From: Zanthoxylum bungeanum
Taxonomy: Eukaryota; Streptophyta; Magnoliopsida; Sapindales; Rutaceae
DNA: 64,000 bases
Direction of reading: 5' to 3'
NCBI GenBank assembly: GCA_019454045.1
Contig: SKCR01007819.1
Span: 124,001-188,000, forward strand
Made by a program: the position numbers and the translations under genes. This document shows positions 1 through 11,938 of this stretch, one piece after another. The notes beneath the pieces are model-generated. The model saw only the letters and a program-made list of their open reading frames with translations. It had not been told where the DNA came from and searched no databases. Every line of letters begins with the position of its first letter. Position 1 is the stretch's first letter.

Positions 1-1315
1 TTCGTACGGGGCAGACACAGCTCCAGCCCCAGTCCTAGCACGTGACCATCCGATACTAGATCGATATGCACTATACAATGTATACTACGCCTGATACAGA
101 TTCTTCATTCCTGTAAGGATATTTCCGGAGAATTGGGTAGGCATGGTGCTTTGCTAGAAGCCAACCTTGTCTTGTGAATCGGTAAAACGTAGTACTTGGT
201 ACTTACATGTTCGGATAGTCCGACAACCGTATTTACTGCCAACATATCCGGGGATCTCATGGGTCGCTTCCCAATGATTCACCGATGATGTATGAATCGC
301 ACTTTAATTAATCTGGGATTAATTCGATGAGAGAGAAAATTAATCTGGGATTAATTACGGAGATATTTTATCTAGGATAAAATATCGTCTAAAGAGAGAG
401 AACGCGATTAATTTGGAATTAATCGATAAAATAAATTTAATAGTTAAATTTGATTTTTCTATTTAATTTATTCGAATGGGCTAAAATTAATATATCGGAT
501 ATATTAATATGAATTGGATTTCATTACGAAATTAAAGTCGGACTTTAATGTGAACGAACGAATTAATTTAGAATTAATTCGTAAACGACGTTCGTAATAT
601 ATTTGCGAGGCATCGATATTTAATTAAATTAGATTTAATTATTTAACGACGGAAGTTCGTTTAATCGGATTAAACGGAACCGAGCCGCAGCAAATGTTCG
701 TAGAGATATTTGAATTTCGAATTCAAATATGTGGGGCCCATGTGTGGTAGGTGTACCTACCACCCAACTACCTTGTTTTGCTTTTTGAAAAACCATTTAC
801 CCACACCTACCAAGTTTAGGGTAAAAGTGAAATGGTTTTACCAAAAGGTGAATAACAAAAAGGGCTAACTCATTTATTTTTCATTAGATGAAAATTTGTA
901 AAACCCTAGACAACTCTCTCTCTTTCTTCCATCTCTCTTTCTCCCTCTCAAATGCACGCCCAAGGGGCTGCCATGGACTGCCTGAAAATGGCGTGAATGA
1001 GGGAGGATATTTGAGGGTTTTGTGGCAAGATCCAAGTGCTAGCACACTCCTAGGAGACATACGAAGGTGTTAGGGAAACCCACCCACGAGCCGGGAATCG
1101 TTAGACGAAGCTTGGAGCTTCATTTCTCAGCTCAAAATCTGAAAACAGTGAGCAGTGGACTGCACTGCATTGGTGCCACTTTGAAGAAGGAAAATCATTT
1201 TGTTCTTCATCAAATCGTCTCAACCGATCGATGTGAGTATTCTGCTACCTCCTTTGATGTATTCACACTTGTTTATCATGATTGTTATGATCTTGGGACC
1301 TAAATAGAAACCAAC
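1..1315 (+). mobile_element. LTR fragment, family B (plus orientation)
   Basis: This is the middle and 3' part of a long LTR. It matches positions 61140-62430, and the reverse complement of about 3870-4900, over most of its length, including blocks at 1-300, the palindrome string at 306-763 and the stretch near 1080-1310. The LTR start (TGTTGGACAATT) lies outside the window. At about 1316 the sequence switches abruptly to family A LTR, so this is a truncated remnant and not a complete element. The short open frames inside it are not conserved between copies and I do not regard them as genes. Assignment to copia or gypsy is not possible because no family B interior is present. Confidence 0.8.
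306..763 (+). repeat. String of 12 perfect short palindromes in LTR B
   Basis: Twelve inverted repeats lie one after another, each with arms of 8-11 bp, no mismatch and a loop of 1-3 nt: 306-324, 338-356, 362-386 (arms GATATTTTATC/GATAAAATATC, loop TAG), 405-425 (CGATTAATT/AATTAATCG), 433-451, 486-508, 531-549 (ATTAAAGTC/GACTTTAAT), 558-582 (ACGAATTAATT/AATTAATTCGT), 621-641, 658-676 (CGTTTAATC/GATTAAACG), 706-730 (ATATTTGAATT/AATTCAAATAT) and 744-763 (GTGGTAGGT/ACCTACCAC). Homologous strings occur at 61441-61791 and in reverse at about 4310-4610. As transcript this would fold into a row of hairpins; the function is unknown. Confidence 0.85.
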
Positions 1316-1938
1316 AGCTAAGCCACTCATTGATGACCTAGAATAGTTCTTGAGTTGTTTCATGATGGTAAGACTTGTTTGGTGTGGTAAAGTTTGAATT
1401 AAAGTGATGGATTTAATTGATTTGGTAAATTTTGTTAATTTGAAGAAATTATAAAAGGGTTCTTAACCCTTTCCAAATTTGAGGATTTTCATATATGTGA
1501 TGTATTATGGTGTGTATATGATGCATATTAATTTTTGAGTTGATTGGATTTGATCTTGGCATGTTTTGAACATAAAAGGACCAAATTGTAAAAATTGAAA
1601 AATGATGGGGTTGTTCTGCAATTAGCTAAAAATTGGGGATTTTGTTGCAATCTTATTTTGATGTGTTGGACATGTTGGAAATCATTTTAGAAATGATTTA
1701 GAATCATCCAAAATTGTATTTGACAATTTTAGGACTAAAATGATCAATTTGCAAAGTTGTGGGGCAATTCGATAATTACCAAGAAATTTGATTTCTTGTG
1801 TAAATTTTCAGAATTTGATAATTGGGTAATTAAATAAATAATTTTATTTAATTGATCCAAGAAAAATTTTGAAATCGTAAAATTTTGATTTTCCGCGTTT
1901 CTGCTGCGTTACCGGATTTTCGCCATAAAACCCCTACA
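1316..1938 (+). repeat. 5' LTR remnant of A1
   Basis: This 3' part of an A-family LTR aligns with 12890-13519, with 14744-15179 and with 21805-22434. It ends ...AAACCCCTACA, directly before the primer-binding site. Roughly the first 1.75 kb of the LTR is missing and replaced by LTR B sequence. Confidence 0.88.
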
Positions 1939-1943
1939 AAAAT

Positions 1944-1955
1944 TGGTATCAGAGC
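1944..1955 (+). other. Primer-binding site of A1 (initiator Met tRNA type)
   Basis: TGGTATCAGAGC lies 5 nt after the LTR end. This is the standard plant copia primer site, complementary to the 3' end of initiator methionine tRNA, where minus-strand DNA synthesis starts. Confidence 0.93.
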
Positions 1956-2330
1956 GAGTCTGATTCTAGACATCCTAATATGATTATGCCTTTTAAATTC
2001 AATGTTTAATTTAATCTTTACTTTAGGCATGCATGTGTTCATTTAATTTGATTAAATAAAGTAAAAGCAACTTTTGCGAAAAATCCCTAATTAATAAGGT
2101 TTATGTTAATTATTAATTTAACATAAATTCAATGTTAATTATGCCTTTTAAATTCAATGTTTAATTTAGTCTTTACTTTAGGCATGCATGTGTTTATTTA
2201 AGTTGATTAAATAAAGTAAAAGCATCTTTTGCGAAAAATCCCTAATTAATAAGGTTTATGTTAATTATGTATTTGATGCATGTTACATGGTCCGTCTTGT
2301 CAATACGGTTTATGGATATCTTTTCTGTGA

Positions 2331-2656
2331 CTACTTCCGAGAACGTGCCAAAGCTGTGAGGGTGTAGCCGATAGAAATTTATTTACACTGGATGTATATC
2401 AGATACTAGATAAATTCAAGTGAAAGCGGAATCCTGAACGTGCCAAAGCTGTCAGGGTTACGCAAGTAGCTTGAGTTTATCATTGATGAGTTTAACCTTG
2501 GTACGTCTCCTTGTGAACGTGCCAAAGCTGTCACAACGAGAAACGACCAGGACCGGAAACCCATGAGTCACTATTGAGTGATTGACAAAGAGTTGTCTAC
2601 CTGATGAATATACGTAAGCGAGAACGTGCCAAAGCTGTGAGCTGAAATATATTCAT
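2331..2656 (+). repeat. Four constant-loop stem-loops in the A1 leader
   Basis: The core ACGTGCCAAAGCTG occurs four times (near 2343, 2438, 2517 and 2623), each time as the loop of a different inverted repeat. Stems: CTACTTCC/GGGTGTAG (2331-2338/2360-2367); AATCCTGA/TCAGGGTT, extended by GATAAATTCAAG/CTTGAGTTTATC (2409-2420/2470-2481); TTGTGA/TCACAA (2511-2516/2531-2536), extended outward; ATGAATATA/TATATTCAT (2604-2612/2648-2656). The array lies in the untranslated leader between primer site and gag, where retroelements commonly carry packaging and dimerisation signals. That role is inference. Confidence 0.85.
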
Positions 2657-2853
2657 GGGATCCACCTTTCACTATTTGTATTTAATTTAATTATTAAATC
2701 TTTGTATTCTATTTGGGGATTACAGTATTGCAGGATTTAGTGGGATGAGCATTTTTAGATTAAAAATCCATGATCTAGTTAATGTTTTTGCTATTATATG
2801 AAACTGTTTAATTTCTGCTAACCGTTTTTCGTAATCTATATGATAGATTTGCG

Positions 2854-3299
2854 ATGGCGATATAATCGACTAATTCGTTTGCGTGTATGTTGGATACGAA
2901 CAAACTTAAAGGCATTGAGAACTTCGCCGATTGGGATTTGGATTTAAGGATTGTCCTTGATTCCGAAAAGTTGAGATATGTACTCGAGGGTCCGCTGCCC
3001 CTCGCTGTGTCTGAGGACGCAACACCGGAGGAACACCAAGTTTTCTAAGCTTGGAAAGATGATGATTTAAAAGTCAAATCATACATCTTAAGTTCACTAG
3101 CACCGGGACTCAAGAAATAATACTATGGCATGACAAATGTGTATAGTATGATGATGCGATTAAGAGAATCGTATATGAACCAAGAACAAATTGTTGTTCA
3201 TAAAGTTGTGATGGAACTGTTCCATGCACGACTGGACGAGGGGCAAGCTGTGAGCTCGCATGTTCTTCACTTGATCGATTTGATCGAACAACTGAGATT
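2854..3299 (+). pseudogene. gag N-terminal part of A1, broken
   Basis: Copia gag forms the particle that packages element RNA. The ATG at 2854 aligns with the gag starts at 15938 and 23183, and the motifs NKLKGIENFADWDLDLR and LDSEKLRYVLEG are recognisable in the copia Gag N-terminal domain. The fourth codon is a stop (TAA at 2863), about 8 codons of the A3 version are missing near 3030, and further stops occur at 3046 and 3118. A readable piece then continues to about 3299 (MMMRLRESYMNQEQIVVHKV and onward), where the minus-strand B LTR cuts it. It resumes at 5631. It cannot make protein; identity comes from alignment with the two other copies in the window. Confidence 0.85.
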
Positions 3300-5630
3300 A
3301 AATAACTACACTTTTTAATGTGCCATTACTACTTAGATTCCAAATCTAATCTAAATGGGTCTAAAAGCCCAATTAACATCCAATGTCGTTTAATTAAAGT
3401 CGATTGGGCTTTCAATTAATTTCCTAAGGCATGGACTTTGGTCAATATGGGTCAAACCCAAATACCAAAGCCCAATTAAGGAATCACCATATTTGCCAAG
3501 AAACCAATTTAGGCCCATAAGGCCCAATTAAACATAAAAGGCCCATTTGTCATATTTGGACTTAATGGAATGATTTAGGCCCAATTTGGATCCAATCCAA
3601 TTGACCTAAACCAACTTGGCCCAACCAAGCCCATTAGGCCCAAATACAACATTATAAGCCCAATTCTAAATTAAGCCCAACTAATTAAATTTTAAAATTC
3701 CAAATTTCATAATTTAATTAATTAAAGTGTATTACATTAATTAATTATCTAAATTAACATTTCCAAAATATCAATTTAATCAATTAATCATGCTTTAATT
3801 TGTCCAACACATGATCAGATTTATGATGCGTCAAATACAAAACTTTTTTGCTCCAAGTTTTCGGCCAAGCTCCAAGATCCAAGCTCCAAGCTTTGTCCTT
3901 TGATTCCAAGCTTTTGGGATGGTTTCCCTATCACCTTGGATAATTCCTTGATGTGCTAGCAACTAAAGAAATTTGCAACAAATTTCCTTCTTGTTCTTCC
4001 TCCTTGTTCGGCCAAGATGAAAGAAAATGGGGAGAGTGTTTTTGCTACAAAAATCGTGAATGAGAGAGAGAGAGAGTTGAGTGTGTTGACTTGTGTTTTT
4101 GATTTCAAAAATCAAATAATCATATACCAAAACATTTGGTATTAGTCAATCAAGCCATCAACTTTAGGAAGTGTGTTGAACAAGTCTTCACTAACTTCAC
4201 CAAAACCCATCAATTAAAGTGACAAGTGATGTGACTAATGATGTGACATGTGGGCCCCACTTGATTCAAAATCCGAGTGGGCCTGCAACACATCCTGGGC
4301 TCGGGTTCGCTAATTCCGAATTAACGAATTATCTGTTGCGACGTAATAAATCATATTTAATTAAATAATTATGCCAAGCAAAATTACTATTCTTGTCGCT
4401 CGTAAATTAATTCTAAATTAATTCATTTGCCCGAATTAAAATCCAATTTTAATTCCGCGTCGAAATCTAATTTCGTTTAATATATCGAATATATTATTTT
4501 ATCGATTAATTCCAAATTAATCGTTTTCTTTCTTCAAATAGTATTTTATCCTAGATAAAATCTCTTCGTAATTAATCTCAGATTAATTATGCTCGAATCA
4601 TACGTCATCGGTGAATCTTCGGGAAGCGACCCAAGAGATCCCTGGATATGTTGGCAGTAAATCCGGTCGTCGGACTATCCGAACACGTACGTACCTCGTA
4701 CTACATTTTTACCGATTTACGAGACAGGGTTGGCTTCTAGCAAAGCACCGTGCATACCCAATTCTCCAGAAATATTCTTAATGGAATATATAATCTATAT
4801 CAGGCGTAATATACGTAGTATTACGTATTGCGATCCAGTATCGGATGTCACATGCAAGGCCTGGGGCTGGAATAGTGTCTGCCCCGTACGAAACATATAT
4901 CGGATTACAAGCAACTAGTTTCTTTAATCGGATAATCATGACCATGTCATATTATCCCGATGGTTGCAACCATTTAGAGTACCAGTTCTGTATCCCTGCG
5001 TGATCATCATCTCCATATGACTGAAGTGATACTTCCATCTTGACATCACACCCAATACACTAAGATTCTCAATAAACCCAGAAGAGGCGTACACAGAACT
5101 TGTTAAAGTCCTGGACGGCCAAAACAAAAGCGTATTGATTGTCGCAAGTACTAGTGATGCAAGTCTCAGGTTAAGACCAAATACACCTACCCTGATGCGG
5201 ATTCCCATAAACACATAGTCATACTAGCAATGGGATTCCGTGGGGTGTATCCAGAGCGAATCTGTTTCCGTACCATCGGTAAACACAACCTCCTATCACA
5301 CTTGCATAAGTATCCAATACTTAAATATATGAGAACTATGTCGTTACGCTTCCATAACACGCACAAGTGCAATACTAGTCTATTCCGCATTATCGATGTC
5401 CAGTCTCGATAATACTACGACTAGGGATATTTAATGATTAAACCTTTATGGATTGATATTGTCTTATATCTTATAATCTGGAACTAATCATAGGGACTTC
5501 TATCATTTATATATTTAAGTAATCAAATTACAAAATGATAAAATGCAATTTCATTGCCACATAGTTAATTTGTACAAAAACCACAATGTCTTTTACAAAT
5601 AGTGACGTTATGGGTCATAATTGTCTAACA
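3300..5630 (-). mobile_element. LTR of family B inserted in A1 gag (minus orientation)
   Basis: The reverse complement starts at 5630 with TGTTAGACAATTATGACCC, matching the LTR start at 60390, and stays similar through the palindrome string to about 3300. There it stops without the expected CA end, so the far end is truncated. A1 gag sequence flanks both sides (up to about 3299 and from 5631), although part of gag between is missing. No B interior is present, so it behaves like a truncated solo LTR. The 3340-3800 stretch is full of GGCCCAATT-type words, as is the partner region at 62950-63250. Open frames on either strand here are not conserved. Confidence 0.88.
4310..4610 (-). repeat. Palindrome string of LTR B, reverse copy
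   Basis: This is the reverse-orientation counterpart of 306-763. Visible palindromes include AATATAT/ATATATT near 4480, CGATTAATT/AATTAATCG near 4503, ATTTTATC/GATAAAAT near 4541 and TAATTAATC/GATTAATTA near 4570. Near 4306-4328 one arm pair fits fully only as a G-U pair on the minus, transcript-sense strand. Confidence 0.75.
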
Positions 5631-8600
5631 TGATCACGATGGAAGAGGACCTAAGGAATAAAGTACTGAATCGCCCTCTGAAACCTACTTCACTCTCTGC
5701 TTCTTCCCAGGCCTGGCCAAAGGGAAAGAATACGAAAGTGAAGAAGAAGAATGGTTTCGGTCCTCCACCGCAATGAAAGATAGCAAAGCCCAATAGGGCT
5801 TCTGAAGACAAATGCCATCACTGCAGCAAAGTCGGACACTGGAAAAGGAACTGTCCTGACTATATTTCCCAGATAAGGAAGGAGAGAGCATCTACATTAG
5901 GTATATTTCTTTTTCCAGTTATTGATATCTCACTGGCTTGTAAAACTGTTACATCTAGCTGGATTTTGGATTCTGCGTGTCCTGTTCACATTTGCAATTT
6001 GTTGCTGGTGCTGAAGAAAAGTAAGAAACTGAAGCGTGGAGAGATGCAGTTGCTCTTTGGGAGTGGAGACTCTCTGGATGCAGTTGTAATGGGAGTATGC
6101 GAGATCTCTTTGTCGAATGTGAGACTTTGTTTTATGATTGCTACGTTGTACCGGGATGTGTAGCAAATATTATATCTCTTTTTGTATTAGATACAGAAGG
6201 TTATCATGTTATATTAAGAACTGTTCTTTGTATTTATATTATAAACATAATATTCAGATCCTTTGTTGTCCAAATGAGCATGGTCATTACACATTGCATA
6301 CTTCTAGAGATATTTTGAATACTAGGATTAATAAACGTAGTTTACCTGTCGTTAATAATACTGAACTATGGCACATGAGGCTATGTCATATAGGTGTTAA
6401 ACGACTTACCCAATTGGTTAGAAATGGTTTGATACCATATCTAACCATTAGACCTTATCCAACTTGTGAATCACGTATTCAGGGTAAGATGACCAAAGCC
6501 CCATTTTCTCGTGTTGGACACCTCACCACTAACTTACTGGAACTCGTACATTTTGATGTATTTGGTCCACTAAGTCAGATTGCTCATAATGCTTATTCGT
6601 ACTTCATTACCTTTACCGATGATCTGTCATGGTACAGTTATGTCTATCTGATGTGACATAAATCGGAAACCTTTGAAAGTTCAAAGAGTTCCGAAATGAA
6701 GTAGAAAAACAGACAGGTCAATATATTAAATGCCTTCGATCTGATCGAGGCGGTGAATATGTGAGCAGTAAGTTCATGGATTATATGAAGGAGAATGTGA
6801 TTCTCGCTCAATATACTCTTCCAGGTACTCCACAGCACAATAGAGTGTCTGAGAGAAGAAATCAGACTTTATTGGATATGGTCCGATCTTTGTTGAGTTT
6901 TACAGATTTGCTCTATTACTTATGGGGCTACTCTCTTTTAACAGCTGCACATATTTTGAATAAGATTCCTTCAAAAGCTGTTCCTACGACTCCATATGAG
7001 ATATGGACCGGTAGGAGACCAAATCTTAATTATATTAAGGTTTGGGGTTGTCCTGCCTATGTCAGGATGGCTCAGCAAGATAAGCTTTCGCCTCGAAGGC
7101 AAAAGTTTAGGTTTGTTGGATTTCCTTCGAATACGAAGGGATATCTGTTCTATGATACCGAGCATCGAAATGTGTTCGTAGCTCGCTTCGTAAAATTTCC
7201 AGAAGTATAATTTTTGTCAGAAGGTGGTAATCATAAACAGGTTGAACTTGATGAAGTCCAACCTGAAAACAACTAACCAATGGAGGAACCTGAAGTTCAA
7301 GTCGATTAAAAACCTTCAACACACACACTCTGTAGGTCACAAAAGGTATCTAAACCTCCTGAACGCTTGTATTTGATAAAAGAAAAGAGTCTCGATGTTC
7401 TATTAGTTGAAGAGACTGATCATATTACCTATAGAGAATCGATGTTGGACATCGACTCCGTGAAGTGGAAAAGTGCCATGAAATCCGAGTTAGACTCAAT
7501 GCATGATAATCAAGTTTGGGACTTGGTTCCGCTTCCCGAAGGAATTGTTCCTATCAGTTGTAAATGGGTTTACAAGAGGAAGCGTGGGCCTAATGTAAAT
7601 GTTGAAACCTATAAGGCCCGACTGGTAGCAAAAGACTACACGTAGCGACCTGGTTTTGACTATGATGAAACTTTTTCACCAGTAGCAATGCTTAAGTCTA
7701 TTAGGATTTTGCTTTCTATAGCTGCGTATCATGATTATGAGATTTGGAAAATGGATGTCAAAATGGCTTTTCTAAATGGATTTCTTGATGAAGAAATCTA
7801 TATGGAATAGCTGGAAGGTTTTGCATCCAGCGAGAACTCGGGTATGGTATGTAAGCTTAAGAAGTCCATTTATGGACTTAAAAAAGCTTCAAGAAGTTGG
7901 AATCTTCGATTCGACGAGATTATTAGATTGTCTGATTTTCTCAAGAATTCGGAAGAATTCTGTGTGTATGAGAAGGCTAGTAGGAGCATGGTGGTATTTT
8001 TAATCCTCTATGTTGACGACATCCTAATCATTGGGAATGATATAGAGATGATGCAATGCGTCAAAGCTTACCTCTATAAGAATTTCTCCATGAAGGACAT
8101 GGGATAAGCTTCCTATGTTTTAGGCATAAAACTCTATACAGATAGAGAAAGAAAGCTGATTGGGTTATCCCAATAAACGTACATACATAAGATCTTGGAA
8201 CGATACAATTTTGATAACTGTAAGACAGCAAATATACCGTTCAGGCATGAGATTCATCTTTCCAGGAAGATGAGTCCACAAACAGAAAATGAGAATGTTA
8301 GAATGTCTAACCAACCTTATGCTTCGTGTTTGGGTAGCATAATGTATGCCATGTTATGTACTAGGCCTGATATTAGTTTCGCTGTTAGCGTAACTAGTAG
8401 ATATCAGTCCAATCCAGGCAATGACCATTGGATGGCCATTAAACATATCCTGAAGTATCATAAAGGTACTAAGGATAAGTTGATCATTTATGGAGGAAGT
8501 GAACTGCAAGTTAACAGGTATATGGATTCTGACTTTCAATCGGATCCCGATGATAGAAAGTCTGCATCTGGATTTGTCTTTACCTTTAACGGAGTTGCAG

Positions 8601-8982
8601 TTTGCTGGAAGAGTTCCAAACAGGGGTCAACAGCAGATTCCACCACATAGGCGAAATACATTGCAGCTTCTGAAGCTGCAAAGGAAGCGTATGGATTTGG
8701 AACTTTATCACAGAATTGGGAGTTGTCCCAAGTATCGAGAATGCGATTATGTTATACTGTGATAATACTGGAGCCATTGCGCAAGCAAAGGAATCGAGGG
8801 CGCATCAAAAGTCGAAGAATGTGGAAGGCAAGTACCACATCATCCGAGAGATTGTGTCGCGAGGGGATATTATCGTATGCAAGGTACTGAGTGAAGATAA
8901 TGTAGCAGACCCGCTTACGAAGGCTATACCTCTGAAATTATTTTATAAACATGTGGAGTCGATGGGTATTAGTTACAATTGA
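5631..8982 (+). pseudogene. A1 gag C-terminus and pol (PR-IN-RT-RNase H), broken
   Basis: Domains in copia order can be read across changing frames. A CCHC zinc knuckle (C-HH-C-SKVG-H-WKRN-C) is at 5813-5854. The protease active site WILDSAC is at 5960-5980, with Ala where many families have Gly. The Gag-pre-integrase motif LWHMRLCH is near 6365. The integrase core (FDVFGP, FTDDLSWY, SDRGGEY) breaks at a frameshift near 6660 and continues at 6761-7210. Reverse transcriptase starts near 7450 and has YVDD at 8009-8020. RNase H runs to SMGISYN, stop at 8980. In-frame stops (for example 7643, 7808, 8105, 8175, 8648) and a frameshift near 8688 make it non-functional. The proteins would cut the polyprotein, copy RNA to DNA and insert it. 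Confidence 0.93.
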
Positions 8983-8997
8983 TATTGGCACTTGAGC

Positions 8998-9010
8998 AAG
9001 TAGAAGATTT
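8998..9010 (+). other. Polypurine tract of A1
   Basis: The purine-rich run AAGTAGAAGATTT sits directly before the 3' LTR start (TGTTGGGG). The A3 equivalent at 45611-45623 is purer. It primes plus-strand DNA synthesis. Confidence 0.75.
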
Positions 9011-11551
9011 TGTTGGGGTTGGTGCTCAGAGCGCCAATTTCTCGTTGTATTTCCATGTAAATACAATTGTAAACATTTTTTATGAATAAAATGAGCAGTT
9101 TCTATAGTATAATATATCTCTTTATATGGTAAAGATGTAATCGACCTTAGAATGATTAGTCATGATGCAGTTGCAAAAGCGTTGCAACTGACATTGAGTT
9201 GTATCATGACGTTGTCATTCTCAGACTGTTCCTGGTCAAGGTTTACACTACTTGGTCAGTAAAGTAAACCCGTTGATACCGGTACATGTCGTATACTGGA
9301 ATATATGATTCCAATGGTTTCTCAATGAACCATGAGCCTTGGATACTCGTATAGATCTGTAGGTGTTTATAACGGATAAACACTGAACGAATCACCGAAG
9401 ATTGTTAATGGATAGTACACCAATGTCAATAAGAATCTTCCCGGGTTGAGTAGCATTTGTGATTCTTCGACTTGAGATACCACTGTGGGCACATGAGACA
9501 TCTTCCACACTTAGATGGCAGTCACGTCACCGATCTATTCAGATCAGACCTCCGCCTGTTCGTTGAGTGTGGACAGATCCTCAGGGTGTCCTGTGTGTGT
9601 CGAGATAGGATCCGTCAGTTCTGTGTACAGAGCATAGGTAGTCCATATATGATTAGTAATCAGATAAAAACCATGCCCATGGTACAATTTAGAAGTGAGT
9701 TCTAAGTGTTCATTTAGAGAATGCTAATAGAGACATCGACGAGATTGTCCCTATAGAGATTTGACGTTTACATCTATATCTCTGGGATATATTCGGATAC
9801 CTGTGACGGAGGAATTAAACATATGTCATGACCTCGACCTGTATGATTCAGTTAGTTTATCTGTGGTCGTCAAAATTTACGGGTGGGTAAATTATGGACA
9901 CGAAATTGGATTTCGTGACGGATATGCCTGAGTCTAGAGAGTCTCACTAGTTAAATATACTCGTAGAGCACTAGGGCAACTTTTATGAATAATACTGATT
10001 ATTTATAAGTCGTTTAAAGGTTAAACGAAAAATACACGCGATGGGACCTAATAGTCATTTCCAAATTATTGTGTATTTGTATTTAATCATAGTTTTATTA
10101 AATACACATTAATTAATTGACAAATTGTGATATTTGACATATATCATAAATAAATATGTATTTGGATATTTAAAGTAAATATAATACATATATTTAAATA
10201 ATTATTTAATTATTTAATTGTTAAATAATTAAATTAATTAAAAATATAAATATCTTAAGTTTTGATATTTTAGGAGATGATTTAAGTTGCTTTATTTGAC
10301 TTGTTGAATTTTCGTTAAATAAGTAATGATCAAAGATGCAAGTTGATTAAAGTAAACTTTAATGAAACAAAAAAAAAATATCTAGATATTTAATACTACA
10401 CAAATTCGACCAAGGCTATTTTGGTGTAAGTATATATTGTTTTGTTTTATTTTATTAGGTTAAGGTTCATAAGTTACCAAAAACAAACACAAAAGAGTTG
10501 AGAGAAAAGTTTGAAGACAAAGAAGAAAAGCTTGAAATACTTTGATTTTTGTAAGTTTTTCTTTAAATCTTTCAACTTAGAAAATATTTCGAACATGCTT
10601 AGCTTCAACATGTGTTGCTAGGATATTGTCTCTACACTTTTAGTTTTTGTTTTAATTGGTTATGAACTTGTTTGAAAGATGTATGCATGTATGGTTTTAA
10701 AGTGAGCTTGAAATGGTTTCAATGGCTTAATTTTGATTATTTGATAATGACCGGCATAATCACATGCCTATAACGCAATCGCACATATCGTTCAAGTAGT
10801 ATAAAAATATTGATCCCACAAGGACTTAATTCACATTGTTGTTATTAATTATTGATACTATTTATTTATAGGTATCTAATTAAAGGGAGAAGGGAATGAT
10901 TGCTTGATTGGTTGGTTGAATGTGGGTTTGCTAAATAAATAAATAAATACACAAAAGAAAATACTAAGGAAACTAAACAAAAGACTCAAATATCTAGGGT
11001 TGTGATTCCACACAATATTATTATAAAGATGAATTGATTCTCTAATATTTGTGTAATAAATCAATTTGCTAACGTGGAACACGAAATTATGCAAAAGCCT
11101 CTGTCGATGGTCAGATGCAAACATCCTTAATCATATGTCTATGTTAACCAAGTTACCTGAATTCATTAAGTTCAAGTTCCAATTATGGCTACCCACGCCC
11201 GACAAGTATAATCCTATCTTTTAAGGAAATCTATTAAAGGATTATCTATCCTCAAAGAAGATCGTGAGCTATTGAATCTAAGGCTGAAACCTAAAATCCA
11301 TTTTCCAAGTTCATTTTAAGTTTACCACATCAATCTTATTGGTGATCAGGCAATAAGAAGCATTAAGCTTAAGATTCAATAAACAAACTAAAGAACCCAT
11401 AATATAATTAAATCAATTATTAAGCTTGTTAATATTGTGTTTCATCACTTCCGAGGAAAAAAAAATAAAATATCGGGGGTTAGGGGATCCACTTTTAGAA
11501 ATCTCACTTTATTATAATATGGAAATTGTAAGTGTTACCCAATTAAGTTGA

Positions 11552-11938
11552 ACCAGCCATAAATGTGGTGTTATTATTTATCCATAAACCAGCCATATAG
11601 GCGGTAATCATCTGTCACCTAAAGACCGACCTATAAGCGGTTTCATATTATATTACATAATTAAAACCAGCCATTTATGCGGTATCAACTTTTAATCCAT
11701 AATATTAAATTACAATTTCCATATTATAAATTAAGTGAGATTAATCTACCTTTACTATTTCTAATTTAGAAATCTCCCTCATTATAATATATATATTTAT
11801 GTGATAATTACCAACCGACCATATAGGTGGTATCCTGATTAAGCCAGATTTAATTAATTCCAACCGACCATATAGGCAGTATCCCATTAAGTCAGATTAA
11901 AATCAATTTAATTAAGTCCAACCGATCATATAGGTGAT
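11552..11938 (-). repeat. Seven repeated short hairpins in LTR E
   Basis: A word of about 18 bp of type ACCGACCATATAGGYGGT occurs at 11552, 11588, 11625, 11666, 11814, 11863 and 11921. Its ends pair (ACC with GGT, CC with GG) around an ATATA-like loop. In the E copy at 40650 and 40710 the inner part is CCA-ATC-TGG, again paired; at 47918 and 47967 further variants occur. Spacers are AT-rich and not conserved. Confidence 0.7.

Noticed and set aside
888..1303. Small overlapping frames that could be genes
   Set aside because: They lie in LTR B and the frames are not kept in the two other copies.
2331..2656. CRISPR-like array (repeated 14-20 bp words with unique spacers)
   Set aside because: Spacing is irregular, the repeats are loops of inverted repeats, and the array lies in the leader of a plant retrotransposon copied three times.
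5960..5980. Loss of the protease active-site glycine (DSA in A1, DSS in A3) as an inactivating change
   Set aside because: Some active copia families have Ala at this position, so it is not evidence of inactivation by itself; stops and frameshifts are.
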